Positions 49,017 to 57,853 of a stretch of 64,000 bases of DNA are shown here, piece by piece (within the stretch, counting starts at the first letter, position 1; each line of letters opens with the position of its first letter). The DNA is taken from contig CAJUDS010000003.1 of assembly GCA_910585345.1 (NCBI GenBank), positions 124,001-188,000 of the forward strand. Direction: 5' to 3'. The notes under the pieces are model-generated. The model had not been told where the DNA came from, did no database searches, and saw only the letters and a program-made list of their open reading frames with translations. The position numbers and the translations under genes are program-made. This DNA is from an uncultured Lachnospiraceae bacterium (GTDB lineage: Bacteria > Bacillota > Clostridia > Lachnospirales > Lachnospiraceae).

Positions 49017-50399
49017 CAAAATACGGATTCCTGTTTCTATTTCCTCTTCCTGAAGTCCGGCATATCCTAATATCAATGTAGGCTGCCAGTTATCTGGCAG
49101 TCTTCCGATATAGGCGTCCGACATGCCATATACTCTGATTCCCTTTTCCGCTGCCAGATGCAGCAGTTCCCTTTCCGTTTTCTCTCCCTGATAATGCAGC
49201 AGCAAATGCAGACCTGCGTTTTCCCCGGATATCGTCACATTTTTCAGATATTTCCGGCAGCATTGCAGCATCCTGTCATGCCGGCTTCTGTATATTTTGC
49301 GCATTTTGTTTAAATGGCGCTCAAAGGCACCGTCCCTGATAAATACGTTTAAGACCGACTGATCTATTCTCGACACGGTAGAAGAGAAAAACATACACTG
49401 CTGCCTGTAACATTCCAGCAGCTTTTCCGGCAGCACCATATAACTGATGCGAATCGCCGGCGCTATCGCTTTGGAAAACGTACCGATATAAATCACCTTG
49501 CCGGCTTCATCCGATGCCTGCAGAGAAGGGATCGGCTTGCCCCGGTAACGAAACTCACTGTCATAATCATCCTCTATCAAATACCTGTGTTCTTCCTGCG
49601 CCGCCCATCTAAGAAGCTCCATCCGCCTGCCAATCGGCATGACAATCCCTGTAGGAAACTGGTGGGAAGGCATAATATAAGCCAGATCCGCACTGCTTTG
49701 GGCCAGTATGTCCGCCCGCATTCCGCCCCCGTCCATAGGAATTGTTTCTACCTGATACGCAAAAGAGCGGAAAATCTGGCAGGCCCTTTTATAGGTGGGA
49801 TTTTCCAGTGCGACCTTCCTGTGCCTGCCCAGTATTTTTTCAAGAAGCAGCAGCAGATAATCATTTCCCGCACCGATAATCACTTGCTGCGGCAGGCAGT
49901 TTACCCCTCGCGAAACATGCAGATAATGGCAGATCGTTGCACGCAGTTCCAAGTCGCCCTGGGGATGTCCCAATGCAAACATTTCTTTTTTATCGTCAAT
50001 TAACGTATTCTTTGTGATTTTTTTCCATGTAGAAAACGGAAAACTTCCCAGTTCCACCACATTCGGCGAAAAATCATATAAAAAGCGCCGCGGCTGCGCT
50101 TCCTTCGTTTGTCCGCTCTTTCCCACCGGATTCTGCAGGTCATATAATCCATCTATTTTACATACAAAAAAGCCTTTATACGGCCGGGACTCAATATAGC
50201 CCTCCGATAAAAGCTGTTCGTATGCAAGATCTACCGTACTTCTGGAAACCTGCAGATATTCCGCCAGAGACCGGGTGGAAGGAAGCCTCTCTCCGCATAG
50301 AAGCTTCCGTCCCCTGATTTCCTGACGGATATGGTCGTATATCTGCTCATATAAATGCCTGCCGCTGCGGCTGTCCAGCTCCATCACCAGTTCATTCAT
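49002..50399 (-). CDS. MocR/PdxR-family regulator (GntR HTH fused to aminotransferase domain)
   Basis: 465 aa. N-terminal winged helix of the GntR type: LYEQIYDHIRQEIRGRKLLC, LPSTRSLAEYLQVSRSTVDL and AYEQLLSEGYIESRPYKGFF. From about 110 a fold type I aminotransferase domain: FALGHPQGDLELRATICHYL, VIIGAGNDYLLLLLEKILGR, YLIEDDYDSEFRYRG and GTFSKAIAPAIRISYMVLPE with the PLP Lys. PdxR members control PLP synthesis and others control amino acid or GABA use. No pdxST genes are in the window; pyridoxal kinase is 36 kb away. Third gene of the glnS operon, 9 nt after DUF2225. Confidence 0.93.
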   Translation of the reverse strand: MNELVMELDSRSGRHLYEQIYDHIRQEIRGRKLLCGERLPSTRSLAEYLQVSRSTVDLAYEQLLSEGYIESRPYKGFFVCKIDGLYDLQNPVGKSGQTKEAQPRRFLYDFSPNVVELGSFPFSTWKKITKNTLIDDKKEMFALGHPQGDLELRATICHYLHVSRGVNCLPQQVIIGAGNDYLLLLLEKILGRHRKVALENPTYKRACQIFRSFAYQVETIPMDGGGMRADILAQSSADLAYIMPSHQFPTGIVMPIGRRMELLRWAAQEEHRYLIEDDYDSEFRYRGKPIPSLQASDEAGKVIYIGTFSKAIAPAIRISYMVLPEKLLECYRQQCMFFSSTVSRIDQSVLNVFIRDGAFERHLNKMRKIYRSRHDRMLQCCRKYLKNVTISGENAGLHLLLHYQGEKTERELLHLAAEKGIRVYGMSDAYIGRLPDNWQPTLILGYAGLQEEEIETGIRILSDCI

Positions 50400-50408
50400 C
50401 GTCCGGCT

Positions 50409-51158
50409 CTACCCTTTTGACTGTCTTACGATATCGTCTTTCAAATCTCTGGCACGGTCTTTTATCCTTGGCCCCACTTCTCTGGAAGCGATAATCCCTG
50501 AAACCAGTTTCATGGCCGTGTCATATTCTCCGAACTGGGTGCACAGCGCCGCAACCAGATAATCCACCGTGCTTTCATCCATTCCGCAGAGCGGATAATC
50601 CTCCTTGATATTGGCCTGCTGAAAACCTTCCTTGGCATTTTTTAAATATTCTTTTTCCTGCGCCGCCAGGCTCTCCTGCAGCGCCTCCTGTCCCGTCCCT
50701 TCCAAACTCTCCCGCCAGCCCCGCAGCAGCCAGCCGCATTTCAGGCAGATATAGGCCTTTTCACTGTCATAAGCCTGTTTGGTAATAGCGGCAAGCAGCG
50801 CCATCTTATATCTGCGAAACGCTTCCTCATAAGAAAAGGTGTCATGTACCTCCCTTGGCTTGTAGGCTACGCAGATCTTTTCTCCGATCAGCTTTTTCTG
50901 CACAGCGCTTAACGTCTTAAAATACCGTTCCAACGCCGCATAACCGCATTGCGGGCACATAATTACATCATATTTCAGCGTATTGATGTTTTCATAAACC
51001 GGACGCAGATCCGCATCAGAGCCGATCATCCTCGCTCTCGACGATTTTACCGTAGGGTTCTTAAATTCCAATTCGCATATAGGACATTGATAACCCTTGC
51101 CATACACCAGTTCCGCATCAGACGGACAGCCGCCATTTCCTGTCATTCCTTCTGTCAT
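50409..51158 (-). CDS. DUF2225 family protein (zinc-binding, TPR-like)
   Basis: 249 aa. Two Cys pairs, YQCPICELEFKNPTVKSSRA and DVIMCPQCGYAALERYF, form a probable zinc site near the N terminus; a third pair, YICLKCGWLLRGW, lies near 140. The C-terminal half is helical. Family members are often encoded beside aminoacyl-tRNA synthetase or ribosome genes; function unknown. The ATG overlaps the glnS stop by 4 nt, with AGGAGGAAAAGAA before it. Confidence 0.87.
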   Translation of the reverse strand: MTEGMTGNGGCPSDAELVYGKGYQCPICELEFKNPTVKSSRARMIGSDADLRPVYENINTLKYDVIMCPQCGYAALERYFKTLSAVQKKLIGEKICVAYKPREVHDTFSYEEAFRRYKMALLAAITKQAYDSEKAYICLKCGWLLRGWRESLEGTGQEALQESLAAQEKEYLKNAKEGFQQANIKEDYPLCGMDESTVDYLVAALCTQFGEYDTAMKLVSGIIASREVGPRIKDRARDLKDDIVRQSKG

Positions 51159-52861
51159 TTCTTTTCCTCCTGCTTTGGTAACACATAGGAGCTCTTCAGT
51201 GACACGATCCTGTTAAACACCGGTGCTCCTTCCCGGGAATCTTTATAATCTACACAGAAAAAGCCCTGCCGCACAAACTGGAAACGCTCTTCCGGCTTTG
51301 CCTCCTGCAGCGCCGGTTCCAGCCTGCAGTCATACAACACCTTGAGCGAATCCGGGTTCAGATTCAGGCTGCCATCCTCGTTGTAGACACCTTTTTCCTC
51401 ATCAATAATATTTTCATATAATCTTACCTGCGCTTTCACCGATTCCCTGGCTGGAACCCAGTGTATGGTGCCTTTCACCTTTCTTCCGGTAAAGCCGCTG
51501 CCGCATTTCGTCTCCGGGTCGTACGTGCAGTGCACTTCAACAATCGCGCCGTTTTCATCCTTCACACAGCCTGTACATGTTACAAAATACGCATGCATCA
51601 GGCGGACCTCATTACCCGGAAACATACGGAAATATTTTCTGGGCGGCTCCTCCATGAAATCGTCCCGTTCTATATACAGTTCTTTTCCAAAAGGTACCGT
51701 ACGCGTTCCCAACGCCTCGTTTTCCAAATTGTTGGCAACCTCCAGAAGCTCTGTTTTCCCTTCCGGATAATTGTCTATAATCAATTTTACCGGATCAAGA
51801 ACCGCCATCATCCGTGGACGCTTCATTTTCAAGTCTTCCCGGATGCAGTATTCCAAAGCGGGATATTCGGCAATCGAATTGGCTTTTGACACACCGCACA
51901 GCTCTACGAACCGCTGAATGGACTCCGGCGTAAACCCTCTCCTTCGCAGCGCTGCAATCGATACCAGTCTGGGGTCGTCCCAGCCGTCCACGATACCGTC
52001 CTCCACCAGCTTTTTAATATAACGCTTTCCTGTCACCACGTTTTTTAAATATAATTTAGCAAATTCAATCTGCTTCGGCGGATGCGGATATTCCAGTTCA
52101 CGCACAACCCAGTCGTACAGGGGTCTGTGATCTTCAAATTCAAGCGTACAAATGGAGTGGGTTATGCCCTCTATGGCATCCTCAATGGGATGGGCAAAAT
52201 CATACATCGGATAGATGCACCACGCATCTCCCGTATTGTGATGTGTCATATGCGCCACGCGGTAGATAACCGGATCCCGCATATTCATATTGGGAGACGC
52301 CATATCAATCCTCGCGCGAAGCACCTTGGAGCCATCCGCATACAAACCTTTTTTCATGTTTTCAAACAGCATCAGATTCTCTTCCACGCTGCGTCTGCTG
52401 CCCGGGTCTTCTCTGCCCGCCTCTGTCAGCGTGCCTCTGTATTCCCTGATCTCGTCTGCCGATAAATCCGATACATAGGCTTTCCCTTTTTTAATCAGCT
52501 TTACCGCACACTCATACATCTCTCCAAAATAATTGGAAGCAAAAAACAGGCGGTCTTCCCAGTCCGCTCCCAGCCACCGGATATCATTCTGAATCGACTC
52601 CACAAATTCTGACTTTTCCTTGGTCGGATTGGTATCATCAAATCTCATATTGAATTTGCCATGATATTTCTGTGCCAGTCCATAATTCAGAAGAATACTC
52701 TTGGCATGGCCGATATGCAGATATCCATTCGGTTCCGGTGGAAATCGGGTGTGTACCGTATCATATATTCCTTCCGCCAGATCTTTTTCTATGATCTGCT
52801 CGATAAAATTTCTGCAAACAGGTTCTGTTTCATTTAACTGCGCTTTTTCTGTCTCTGCCAT
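51155..52861 (-). CDS. glnS: Glutaminyl-tRNA synthetase
   Basis: 568 aa class I synthetase that charges tRNA-Gln with glutamine. HIGH motif: HTRFPPEPNGYLHIGHAKSI (about 37-56). The catalytic core continues through MRFDDTNPTKEKSEFVESIQ, IYPMYDFAHPIEDAIEGITH and FEDHRPLYDWVVREL. The KMSKS position reads VVTGKRYIKKLVEDG, so the usual V-M-S-K-R is V-T-G-K-R. The C-terminal anticodon-binding beta barrels follow (FGKELYIERDDFMEEPPRKY; GTIHWVPA). First gene of a glnS-DUF2225-mocR operon. A GlnRS in a Clostridium-group organism implies it does not rely only on the GatCAB route for Gln-tRNA. Confidence 0.95.
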   Translation of the reverse strand: MAETEKAQLNETEPVCRNFIEQIIEKDLAEGIYDTVHTRFPPEPNGYLHIGHAKSILLNYGLAQKYHGKFNMRFDDTNPTKEKSEFVESIQNDIRWLGADWEDRLFFASNYFGEMYECAVKLIKKGKAYVSDLSADEIREYRGTLTEAGREDPGSRRSVEENLMLFENMKKGLYADGSKVLRARIDMASPNMNMRDPVIYRVAHMTHHNTGDAWCIYPMYDFAHPIEDAIEGITHSICTLEFEDHRPLYDWVVRELEYPHPPKQIEFAKLYLKNVVTGKRYIKKLVEDGIVDGWDDPRLVSIAALRRRGFTPESIQRFVELCGVSKANSIAEYPALEYCIREDLKMKRPRMMAVLDPVKLIIDNYPEGKTELLEVANNLENEALGTRTVPFGKELYIERDDFMEEPPRKYFRMFPGNEVRLMHAYFVTCTGCVKDENGAIVEVHCTYDPETKCGSGFTGRKVKGTIHWVPARESVKAQVRLYENIIDEEKGVYNEDGSLNLNPDSLKVLYDCRLEPALQEAKPEERFQFVRQGFFCVDYKDSREGAPVFNRIVSLKSSYVLPKQEEKK

Positions 52862-52901
52862 CTAACCGCTCTCCTCATACTCATTTCAATGCTCTTGCAT
52901 C

Positions 52902-52930
52902 ATTTTACACGAGTTTGAGCGGCATTGCAA
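52902..52930 (-). promoter_or_regulatory. Promoter of the glnS operon
   Basis: On the minus strand TTGCAA (complement of 52925-52930), 17-nt spacer, TAAAAT (complement of 52902-52907). Confidence 0.65.
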
Positions 52931-53001
52931 GTACACTTAAGCACTTAAGGCCTTTCGGTGACATACAAGACAGGAACTGCAGGTTTCTTTTATTTCGATA
53001 C

Positions 53002-53029
53002 TTGCTCTGCGCTTCAGATATGGTACAAT
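53002..53029 (+). promoter_or_regulatory. Probable promoter of the DUF2142-type gene
   Basis: TTGCTC (53002-53007), 16-nt spacer, TACAAT (53024-53029). Confidence 0.5.
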
Positions 53030-53104
53030 GTACACAAAAAAACAAGTGCGGCGGATCCGTGCATTTCCCGCGTCTGCCGCCTGGATGTGGAAAGGAACAT
53101 TCGC

Positions 53105-54532
53105 ATGCGAAACCTGAAAACCCGATTCCATCTCAATACGCTGTTTTATTTTACAGTTTTTCTCGCCATCCTTATCTTTGTCCTCCTGCAGCCCTTCGGC
53201 GATCCGCCAGATGAAGTGAACCGTTTTAAGGTGGCGCAGTTTATCTGCCGTTACGGCAAGCTGCCCACCGGAGAAGAATTTGAAGTGGCCATCGGCGGCT
53301 ATGGCGGTTCCTACGCCTTCCAGCCAATCCTGCCTTACATGATACAGGGTATTCTGATGCGTTTTCTTTCTCTGTTTACCACAGATAACACAGCGCTCCT
53401 GCTATGCGCCCGTATGGTAAACGCCGTCTTCGGCGTCATTATGGCAGTCTTTGTCCGCAGACTTTCCCTTCTTCTTTTTCCGGACAAACTCACGGGCTGG
53501 CTGTTTAGTTTTCTCGTGATGTTTCTGCCGCAGAATCTGTTTCTGCACTCCTATGTCAACACAGACTCTATGGCGTCCATGGCGGGTGCGGTGATTTTAT
53601 ATGCCTGTGTATCCGGCTGGAAGTCCGGCTGGAAATGGCGGGACTGTATTACCCTGTGCGCAGGCATCGTCTGCTGCGCCCTTTCTTACTATAACGCATA
53701 CGGACTGATTGCAGCCGCTATATTTTTCTTTGTTTTCTCTCATTTCAAAAGAGCGAGAAATGGACGCCTTTCTATAGACTGGCGCCCGCTGCTGCAAAAG
53801 GGGCTGTTCATCTCCCTCATCGTCCTGCTGGGAATCGGATGGTGGTTTGTGCGTAATTATAGAATACATGACGGCGATCTCCTGGGTCTTCGCGCCCGGG
53901 CGGAAAACGCCATGCGCACTGCTCTGCCAGAATACAGTCCGGCTACAAGGGTAACTGTGGCAGGTTCGGGCGTATCCCTTACCGACATGCTGCTGCACTC
54001 GGATTTTCTCTATTATCTCTGGAACAGCTTTGTGGCAAGATTCGGCCCCATGACAATTCCCACCCTGCCTTTTCTCTATATATGGTATTACCGTATCTTT
54101 GGAGTGGGCTGGCTGTGCAGCCTGCTTCCGGCCAAGTGGTGCGCCTGCGCGGACCCGCAGAAAAGCGGAAGCCGAAACAGACCGGCGTTTTCCCGCGTCC
54201 TTTTCCATCTCCCGCTGCTGCTTGCCGTCCTCATTCCGGCAGGACTGTGCATCTACTATTCTTATACAAGCGATTACCAGCCCCAGGGACGCTATATCAT
54301 GCCCATGCTGATTCCTTTCATGTACTTTACCGCCCTCGGTTTCCACAAACTCACAGCCCTGACGGAAAACTGTCTATGCCCTGTCTTCCTGCGGAAATTC
54401 TGCCGTCCCGTTGCCATGGGCGCAGTGATGACATTTCTCCTGGGCGCGCTGCTGCTCACCCTTTCCTGCGTCGTCATACCCCATTATCTGAAAGGGGCCA
54501 ACCTGTGGAACAGCGCATGGATTGCTCTATAA
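53105..54532 (+). CDS. Polytopic membrane protein, DUF2142 / GT-C glycosyltransferase-like
   Basis: 475 aa from the ATG at 53105 (AAAGGAACATTCGC before it); the longer frame runs through the promoter. About ten to twelve membrane helices. The first external loop has GDPPDEVNRFKVAQFICRYG, an acidic motif (DPPDE) in the position of the catalytic Asp/Glu of GT-C enzymes, and a later loop SYTSDYQPQGRYIMPMLIPF holds the Q-G-R-Y motif common to DUF2142 and PMT/ArnT-type proteins. Likely transfers a sugar from a lipid carrier at the outer membrane face; substrate unknown. Convergent with the MATE gene at 54545 (12 bp apart). Confidence 0.78.
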   Translation: MRNLKTRFHLNTLFYFTVFLAILIFVLLQPFGDPPDEVNRFKVAQFICRYGKLPTGEEFEVAIGGYGGSYAFQPILPYMIQGILMRFLSLFTTDNTALLLCARMVNAVFGVIMAVFVRRLSLLLFPDKLTGWLFSFLVMFLPQNLFLHSYVNTDSMASMAGAVILYACVSGWKSGWKWRDCITLCAGIVCCALSYYNAYGLIAAAIFFFVFSHFKRARNGRLSIDWRPLLQKGLFISLIVLLGIGWWFVRNYRIHDGDLLGLRARAENAMRTALPEYSPATRVTVAGSGVSLTDMLLHSDFLYYLWNSFVARFGPMTIPTLPFLYIWYYRIFGVGWLCSLLPAKWCACADPQKSGSRNRPAFSRVLFHLPLLLAVLIPAGLCIYYSYTSDYQPQGRYIMPMLIPFMYFTALGFHKLTALTENCLCPVFLRKFCRPVAMGAVMTFLLGALLLTLSCVVIPHYLKGANLWNSAWIAL

Positions 54533-54544
54533 ACCCTTTTCCGC

Positions 54545-55876
54545 TTATCCGTACCGATACTTTTTCTCTTTTGTTTTCAAAAAGAACGCTGCCACTGCAA
54601 CAGCCATCGCTTCCGCCGCAACTGTGGAAACCCAGATGCCGTCTACTCCCCACAGTAGTGGAAGGAGCCAGACGGCGGCAATTTCAAACACCAGTGTCCG
54701 CAGAAAAGAAATTGCCGCTGAAACCAGCCCGTCGTTTAACGCCGTAAAGAAAGAAGAGCAGAAAACAGCATATCCGCAGAAAAGAAAAGAAAAAGAAAAA
54801 ATGGAAAACGCATGGGCCGTCAATTCCAAAAGTCCCTCATCATAGCCGACAAATATAACAGAAAGCGGATTGGACAGGGCAAAAGAAGCGGTAAACATCA
54901 CTACTGCAAATATACTGGTCAGAACAAGGCTCTTTTTCAGTAAACCTTTCAATTCATGATTGTTCTGCGCGCCATAGTGGTAGCTGATCACCGGCGCCAC
55001 ACCAACGGAATAACCGATAAATACCGCCTGAAATACCAGACTGATATACATAAGCACCCCATATGCCGCAATACCGTCCTCCCCCGCATATTTCAGCAGC
55101 CGTACATTATAAAGCATGCTCACAAGCGACATGGAAATATTGCTCATCAGCTCTGAGGACCCATTCAAACAAGTCTGCACAAGCGCCTTTCTCTCGAAAT
55201 GCGTCCCGCCAAGCCGCAGCAGACTGCCGTTTGGTCCGGCAAAATACAGAAGCGGTGTGATACCACCCACACACTGGCTAAGCGCAGTGGCCGCCGCGGC
55301 GCCGGTAATTCCCCAGCGCAGTCCCGCTACAAACACCGCATCCAAAATCATATTGACAACCCCGGCCGCCACCGTCACGCAAAGCCCTAACCCCGGCTTT
55401 TCCGCAACGGCAAACAAACATTGAAACTCATACTGCAAAATATATACGGGAAGCGCCAGCAATATAACATATCCGTATAGCACACTGTCTTCTAAAAGCC
55501 ATCCTCTGGCACCCAGCGCTGCTGCCAACGGACGAAGAAAGATCATTCCCATAGCCGCCAGCGCTATACCGCAGACAATGGACGTGTAGACAATCAGGGA
55601 AAACAAACGCTTTGCCTGCTCTAACCTGCCCTCCCCCATGGTCTTGGCAATGAGCGCGCCGCCACCCGTTCCAAACATGAAGCCCAGGCAGCCAAGCATC
55701 ATTAGAAACGGCATAATAAAATTGACAGCGGTAAACGCTGTCTTCCCCACAAAATTTGAAACAAAAAATCCGTCAACCACGCCATAGACAGAGGTGAAAA
55801 TCAGCATAATAACAGATGGAAATGTATAGCGTAACAATTTTTTATAGCCAAAATGGTCAGATAATTGAATCCTCAT
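54545..55876 (-). CDS. MATE-family efflux transporter controlled by MarR (second of three)
   Basis: 443 aa from the ATG at 55876 (GGGAGGAAGAG before it), overlapping marR by 20 nt. Twelve-helix MATE: YTFPSVIMLIFTSVYGVVDG and FFVSNFVGKTAFTAVNFIMP at the N terminus, GGALIAKTMGEGRLEQAKRL, and in the second half SSELMSNISMSLVSMLYNVR. The overlap with marR and the paired operators make a substrate-induced pump the best reading. Confidence 0.93.
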   Translation of the reverse strand: MRIQLSDHFGYKKLLRYTFPSVIMLIFTSVYGVVDGFFVSNFVGKTAFTAVNFIMPFLMMLGCLGFMFGTGGGALIAKTMGEGRLEQAKRLFSLIVYTSIVCGIALAAMGMIFLRPLAAALGARGWLLEDSVLYGYVILLALPVYILQYEFQCLFAVAEKPGLGLCVTVAAGVVNMILDAVFVAGLRWGITGAAAATALSQCVGGITPLLYFAGPNGSLLRLGGTHFERKALVQTCLNGSSELMSNISMSLVSMLYNVRLLKYAGEDGIAAYGVLMYISLVFQAVFIGYSVGVAPVISYHYGAQNNHELKGLLKKSLVLTSIFAVVMFTASFALSNPLSVIFVGYDEGLLELTAHAFSIFSFSFLFCGYAVFCSSFFTALNDGLVSAAISFLRTLVFEIAAVWLLPLLWGVDGIWVSTVAAEAMAVAVAAFFLKTKEKKYRYG

Positions 55877-56324
55877 CTCTTCCTCCCACAATACGGTCTG
55901 CTCTTTTTTGAATGTCTGACAAAAATCTCTCTGTCAGTGCAAGGTACTGTTCCACCTCTCCATCATCCCAGGAAGAAAATATGTCGTTCTCAGCTTCTAT
56001 CAGCCGGACTGCAGTCCGCTTTGCCAGCTTCTTTCCTTCTTTTGTCAAACAGACGGTTTTCTGTTTGGCGCCCGCCGGTTGCAGATATACGATTCCTTCC
56101 GCTTCCAATTTGCGAACTGCGGAATTTACCGTTTGTTTCCTGACGCCGGAACGACGGCAGATATCCAGCAGAGGACAGTATTCTCCATTTTCGCAGATTG
56201 TATAAAGTATTTTAGACGCACTGTCAGACAACCCCATTTTCATTGCGATCTCATGGTATACCGCATCGATCTCGCCAACCAGATGATTAAAACGCTTTAT
56301 TTCTTTGGAACTATAGCCTTCCAT
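55857..56324 (-). CDS. MarR-family transcriptional regulator
   Basis: 155 aa. Winged-helix core: DSASKILYTICENGEYCPLL, DICRRSGVRKQTVNSAVRKL and EAEGIVYLQPAGAKQKTVCL (wing), then long dimerisation helices. TTAGGAGGGGCAGA precedes the ATG. It precedes and overlaps a MATE transporter. Two perfect 6-2-6 palindromes flank its promoter, consistent with autorepression relieved by a pump substrate. Confidence 0.93.
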   Translation of the reverse strand: MEGYSSKEIKRFNHLVGEIDAVYHEIAMKMGLSDSASKILYTICENGEYCPLLDICRRSGVRKQTVNSAVRKLEAEGIVYLQPAGAKQKTVCLTKEGKKLAKRTAVRLIEAENDIFSSWDDGEVEQYLALTERFLSDIQKRADRIVGGRDEDSII

Positions 56325-56363
56325 TCTGCCCCTCCTAACCGGTTATACTAAAAAGTCAGTTTT

Positions 56364-56413
56364 GTACGAAATCGTACTTATTGCAGTATAGTATGAAATC
56401 ATACCAATGTCAA
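56364..56413 (-). promoter_or_regulatory. Promoter with two MarR-type operators
   Basis: On the minus strand TTGACA (complement of 56408-56413), 17-nt spacer, TATACT (complement of 56385-56390). Operator GTATGA-AA-TCATAC (56391-56404) lies in the spacer; operator GTACGA-AA-TCGTAC (56364-56377) lies just downstream of the start site. Both are perfect 6-bp inverted repeats, 27 bp centre to centre. Confidence 0.85.
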
Positions 56414-56431
56414 GAGGTTGAACCTGTTGAG

Positions 56432-56699
56432 CACGGAAATCAATTTTGCGCTCACTGGCACAAATAAATTGAAGAGCGTTCCATTGTGAAGGATATTAGA
56501 AGCTCTTAGTGTTCTGCCCCCTGCCAGCAGTTCCCGGACACGGAGGTCCGGGAAAGGCCGCTCGTGCCCGGACGGCACGTGAAGGCCGCCTGCGTTAAAA
56601 ATTCCGTTGCATTTTCAGGACACTTAGAGATTCTTATATCCGTAACTTGGAACACTCATCAATTTATTTGTGCCGAAAGACGCAAAATTGATTTCCGTG
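56432..56699. repeat. Long palindromic repeat element, copy 3 (268 bp)
   Basis: Same orientation as copy 1. The ends CACGGAAATCAATTTTGCG and CGCAAAATTGATTTCCGTG are exact complements but differ from copy 1 after ATCAA. The arms pair for about 85 nt (GGCACAAATAAATTGA appears in both arms as complement). The centre has TTCCCGGACA-CGGAGG-TCCGGGAA. It lies between the marR promoter and the tRNA-Arg terminator. Confidence 0.9.
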
Positions 56700-56783
56700 C
56701 CTTTTGCATCCCCCATCTTTTCCCAATCTGCTATACGATCACTGCGATTCGTACAATCAATGAAATCTGCCGTGATTTCCCGC

Positions 56784-56822
56784 AAAAAAATAACGGAAAC
56801 ATTGTTATTCCAATGTTTCCGT
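56784..56822 (-). terminator. Terminator of tRNA-Arg
   Basis: On the minus strand ACGGAAACATTG-GAATAA-CAATGTTTCCGT (12-bp perfect stem), followed by TATTTTTTT. Confidence 0.88.
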
Positions 56823-56833
56823 TCTATAACTTC

Positions 56834-56907
56834 CGTGCGTTAGAGGATTCGAACCCCCGACCTTTTGGTCCGTAGCCAAACGCTCTATCCAGCTGAGCTA
56901 AACGCAC
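56834..56907 (-). tRNA. tRNA-Arg (anticodon ACG)
   Basis: The acceptor stem GTGCGTT pairs with AACGCAC. D arm GCTC-AGCTGGATA-GAGC. The anticodon loop is CTACGGA (anticodon ACG, read as ICG after deamination). T-arm loop TTCGAAT, discriminator G. 74 nt, CCA not encoded. It has its own promoter (56943-56971) and a strong terminator. Confidence 0.94.
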
Positions 56908-56942
56908 TTAACACTGCTGCGCTTATTAACTGCAACAGTGAT

Positions 56943-56971
56943 ATTTTATACGGTCAATCTTATTTTGTCAA
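56943..56971 (-). promoter_or_regulatory. Promoter of tRNA-Arg
   Basis: On the minus strand TTGACA (complement of 56966-56971), 17-nt spacer, TAAAAT (complement of 56943-56948). Confidence 0.8.
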
Positions 56972-56992
56972 GTAGTTATTGTAAAATTCTGC

Positions 56993-57853
56993 CTACAACT
57001 GCGAATCCACCATAAGACCCTTCAGATCCTCGTCCATAAGCTCGGCCTCTTTCTGCAGTTTGCGCAGCTCCTTATCCACTTTACTGCTCTCCGTCACGGT
57101 TTCATTCGCCTGCTTTGCAGCATCCACCTGTTTCTCCTGTGCATTTTCCTTTGCAACATCCACCTGCTGCTCCAGCTCCTGCCTGTTCTCTTTGAGTTCT
57201 TCCAGCTTTTCTGCCTGCTCTTCTTTCTTCTCTTTCTCTTCTTCCGCCTTTTCGATATTCTCCTGATACATTTCATCGATATGGTTCATCGACTCCTGCA
57301 CCGCCATTCCCATAATCTCATCGGAACCTGCCGCAAGTATTTTCTTCTCCTGCTCGACCGCAAACGCCATACTCTGCTCATATTTCACAACCAGCTTGGC
57401 TTTTTTGATGCCACGGATATTGGCATTTTCCTCTACTACCGTATTCTCCGCCCTTGCCGCATCAATCTGAGCCGCCTGCAGCGCATCCGTATAGGTCCGC
57501 ATTGTTTCCGTATCCTGCAGCATTTCCTCCGGCGCGTTTTCGATCTGCTCTTTCAATTCTGCAATTCTCTCCTGGGCTTCTTTCATCTGGGATTTGGCGT
57601 TCTCAATATTGGCCCGGCTCTCATCCATGCTTTCATCCTGTTTCAGATCGCCTTCAAACTTATCCTGCAAAACCTTTGTAGCCTTTTCCCTGATTTCTCT
57701 CTTCTTCTTTTCAATGGCAGTTTCTTGTCTCTCCTGCCGCAGATCGCCTGCAAAGATTGACAGATTTTTTCCTTTTGCCCTGTTTTGTTTTTCGGTTCCG
57801 TCCATGGTGCCAAAGGAAACTGAAAAAATTCCGTTTTTTTCCGCTATTTTCAT
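56993..57853 (-). CDS. Coiled-coil protein of unknown function
   Basis: 286 aa from the ATG at 57853 (AAAGGAGCTTCT before it). The first 40 residues (MKIAEKNGIFSVSFGTMDGT) are glycine/serine-rich and probably unstructured. From about 40 to the end, long charged heptad-like stretches such as EKKKREIREKATKVLQDKFE and EKAEEEKEKKEEQAEKLEEL predict a near-continuous coiled coil. There is no signal peptide and no membrane helix, so it is likely cytoplasmic or a filament-associated scaffold. No family recognised; neighbours (tRNA-Arg, MATE) give no hint. Confidence 0.7.
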   Translation of the reverse strand: MKIAEKNGIFSVSFGTMDGTEKQNRAKGKNLSIFAGDLRQERQETAIEKKKREIREKATKVLQDKFEGDLKQDESMDESRANIENAKSQMKEAQERIAELKEQIENAPEEMLQDTETMRTYTDALQAAQIDAARAENTVVEENANIRGIKKAKLVVKYEQSMAFAVEQEKKILAAGSDEIMGMAVQESMNHIDEMYQENIEKAEEEKEKKEEQAEKLEELKENRQELEQQVDVAKENAQEKQVDAAKQANETVTESSKVDKELRKLQKEAELMDEDLKGLMVDSQL

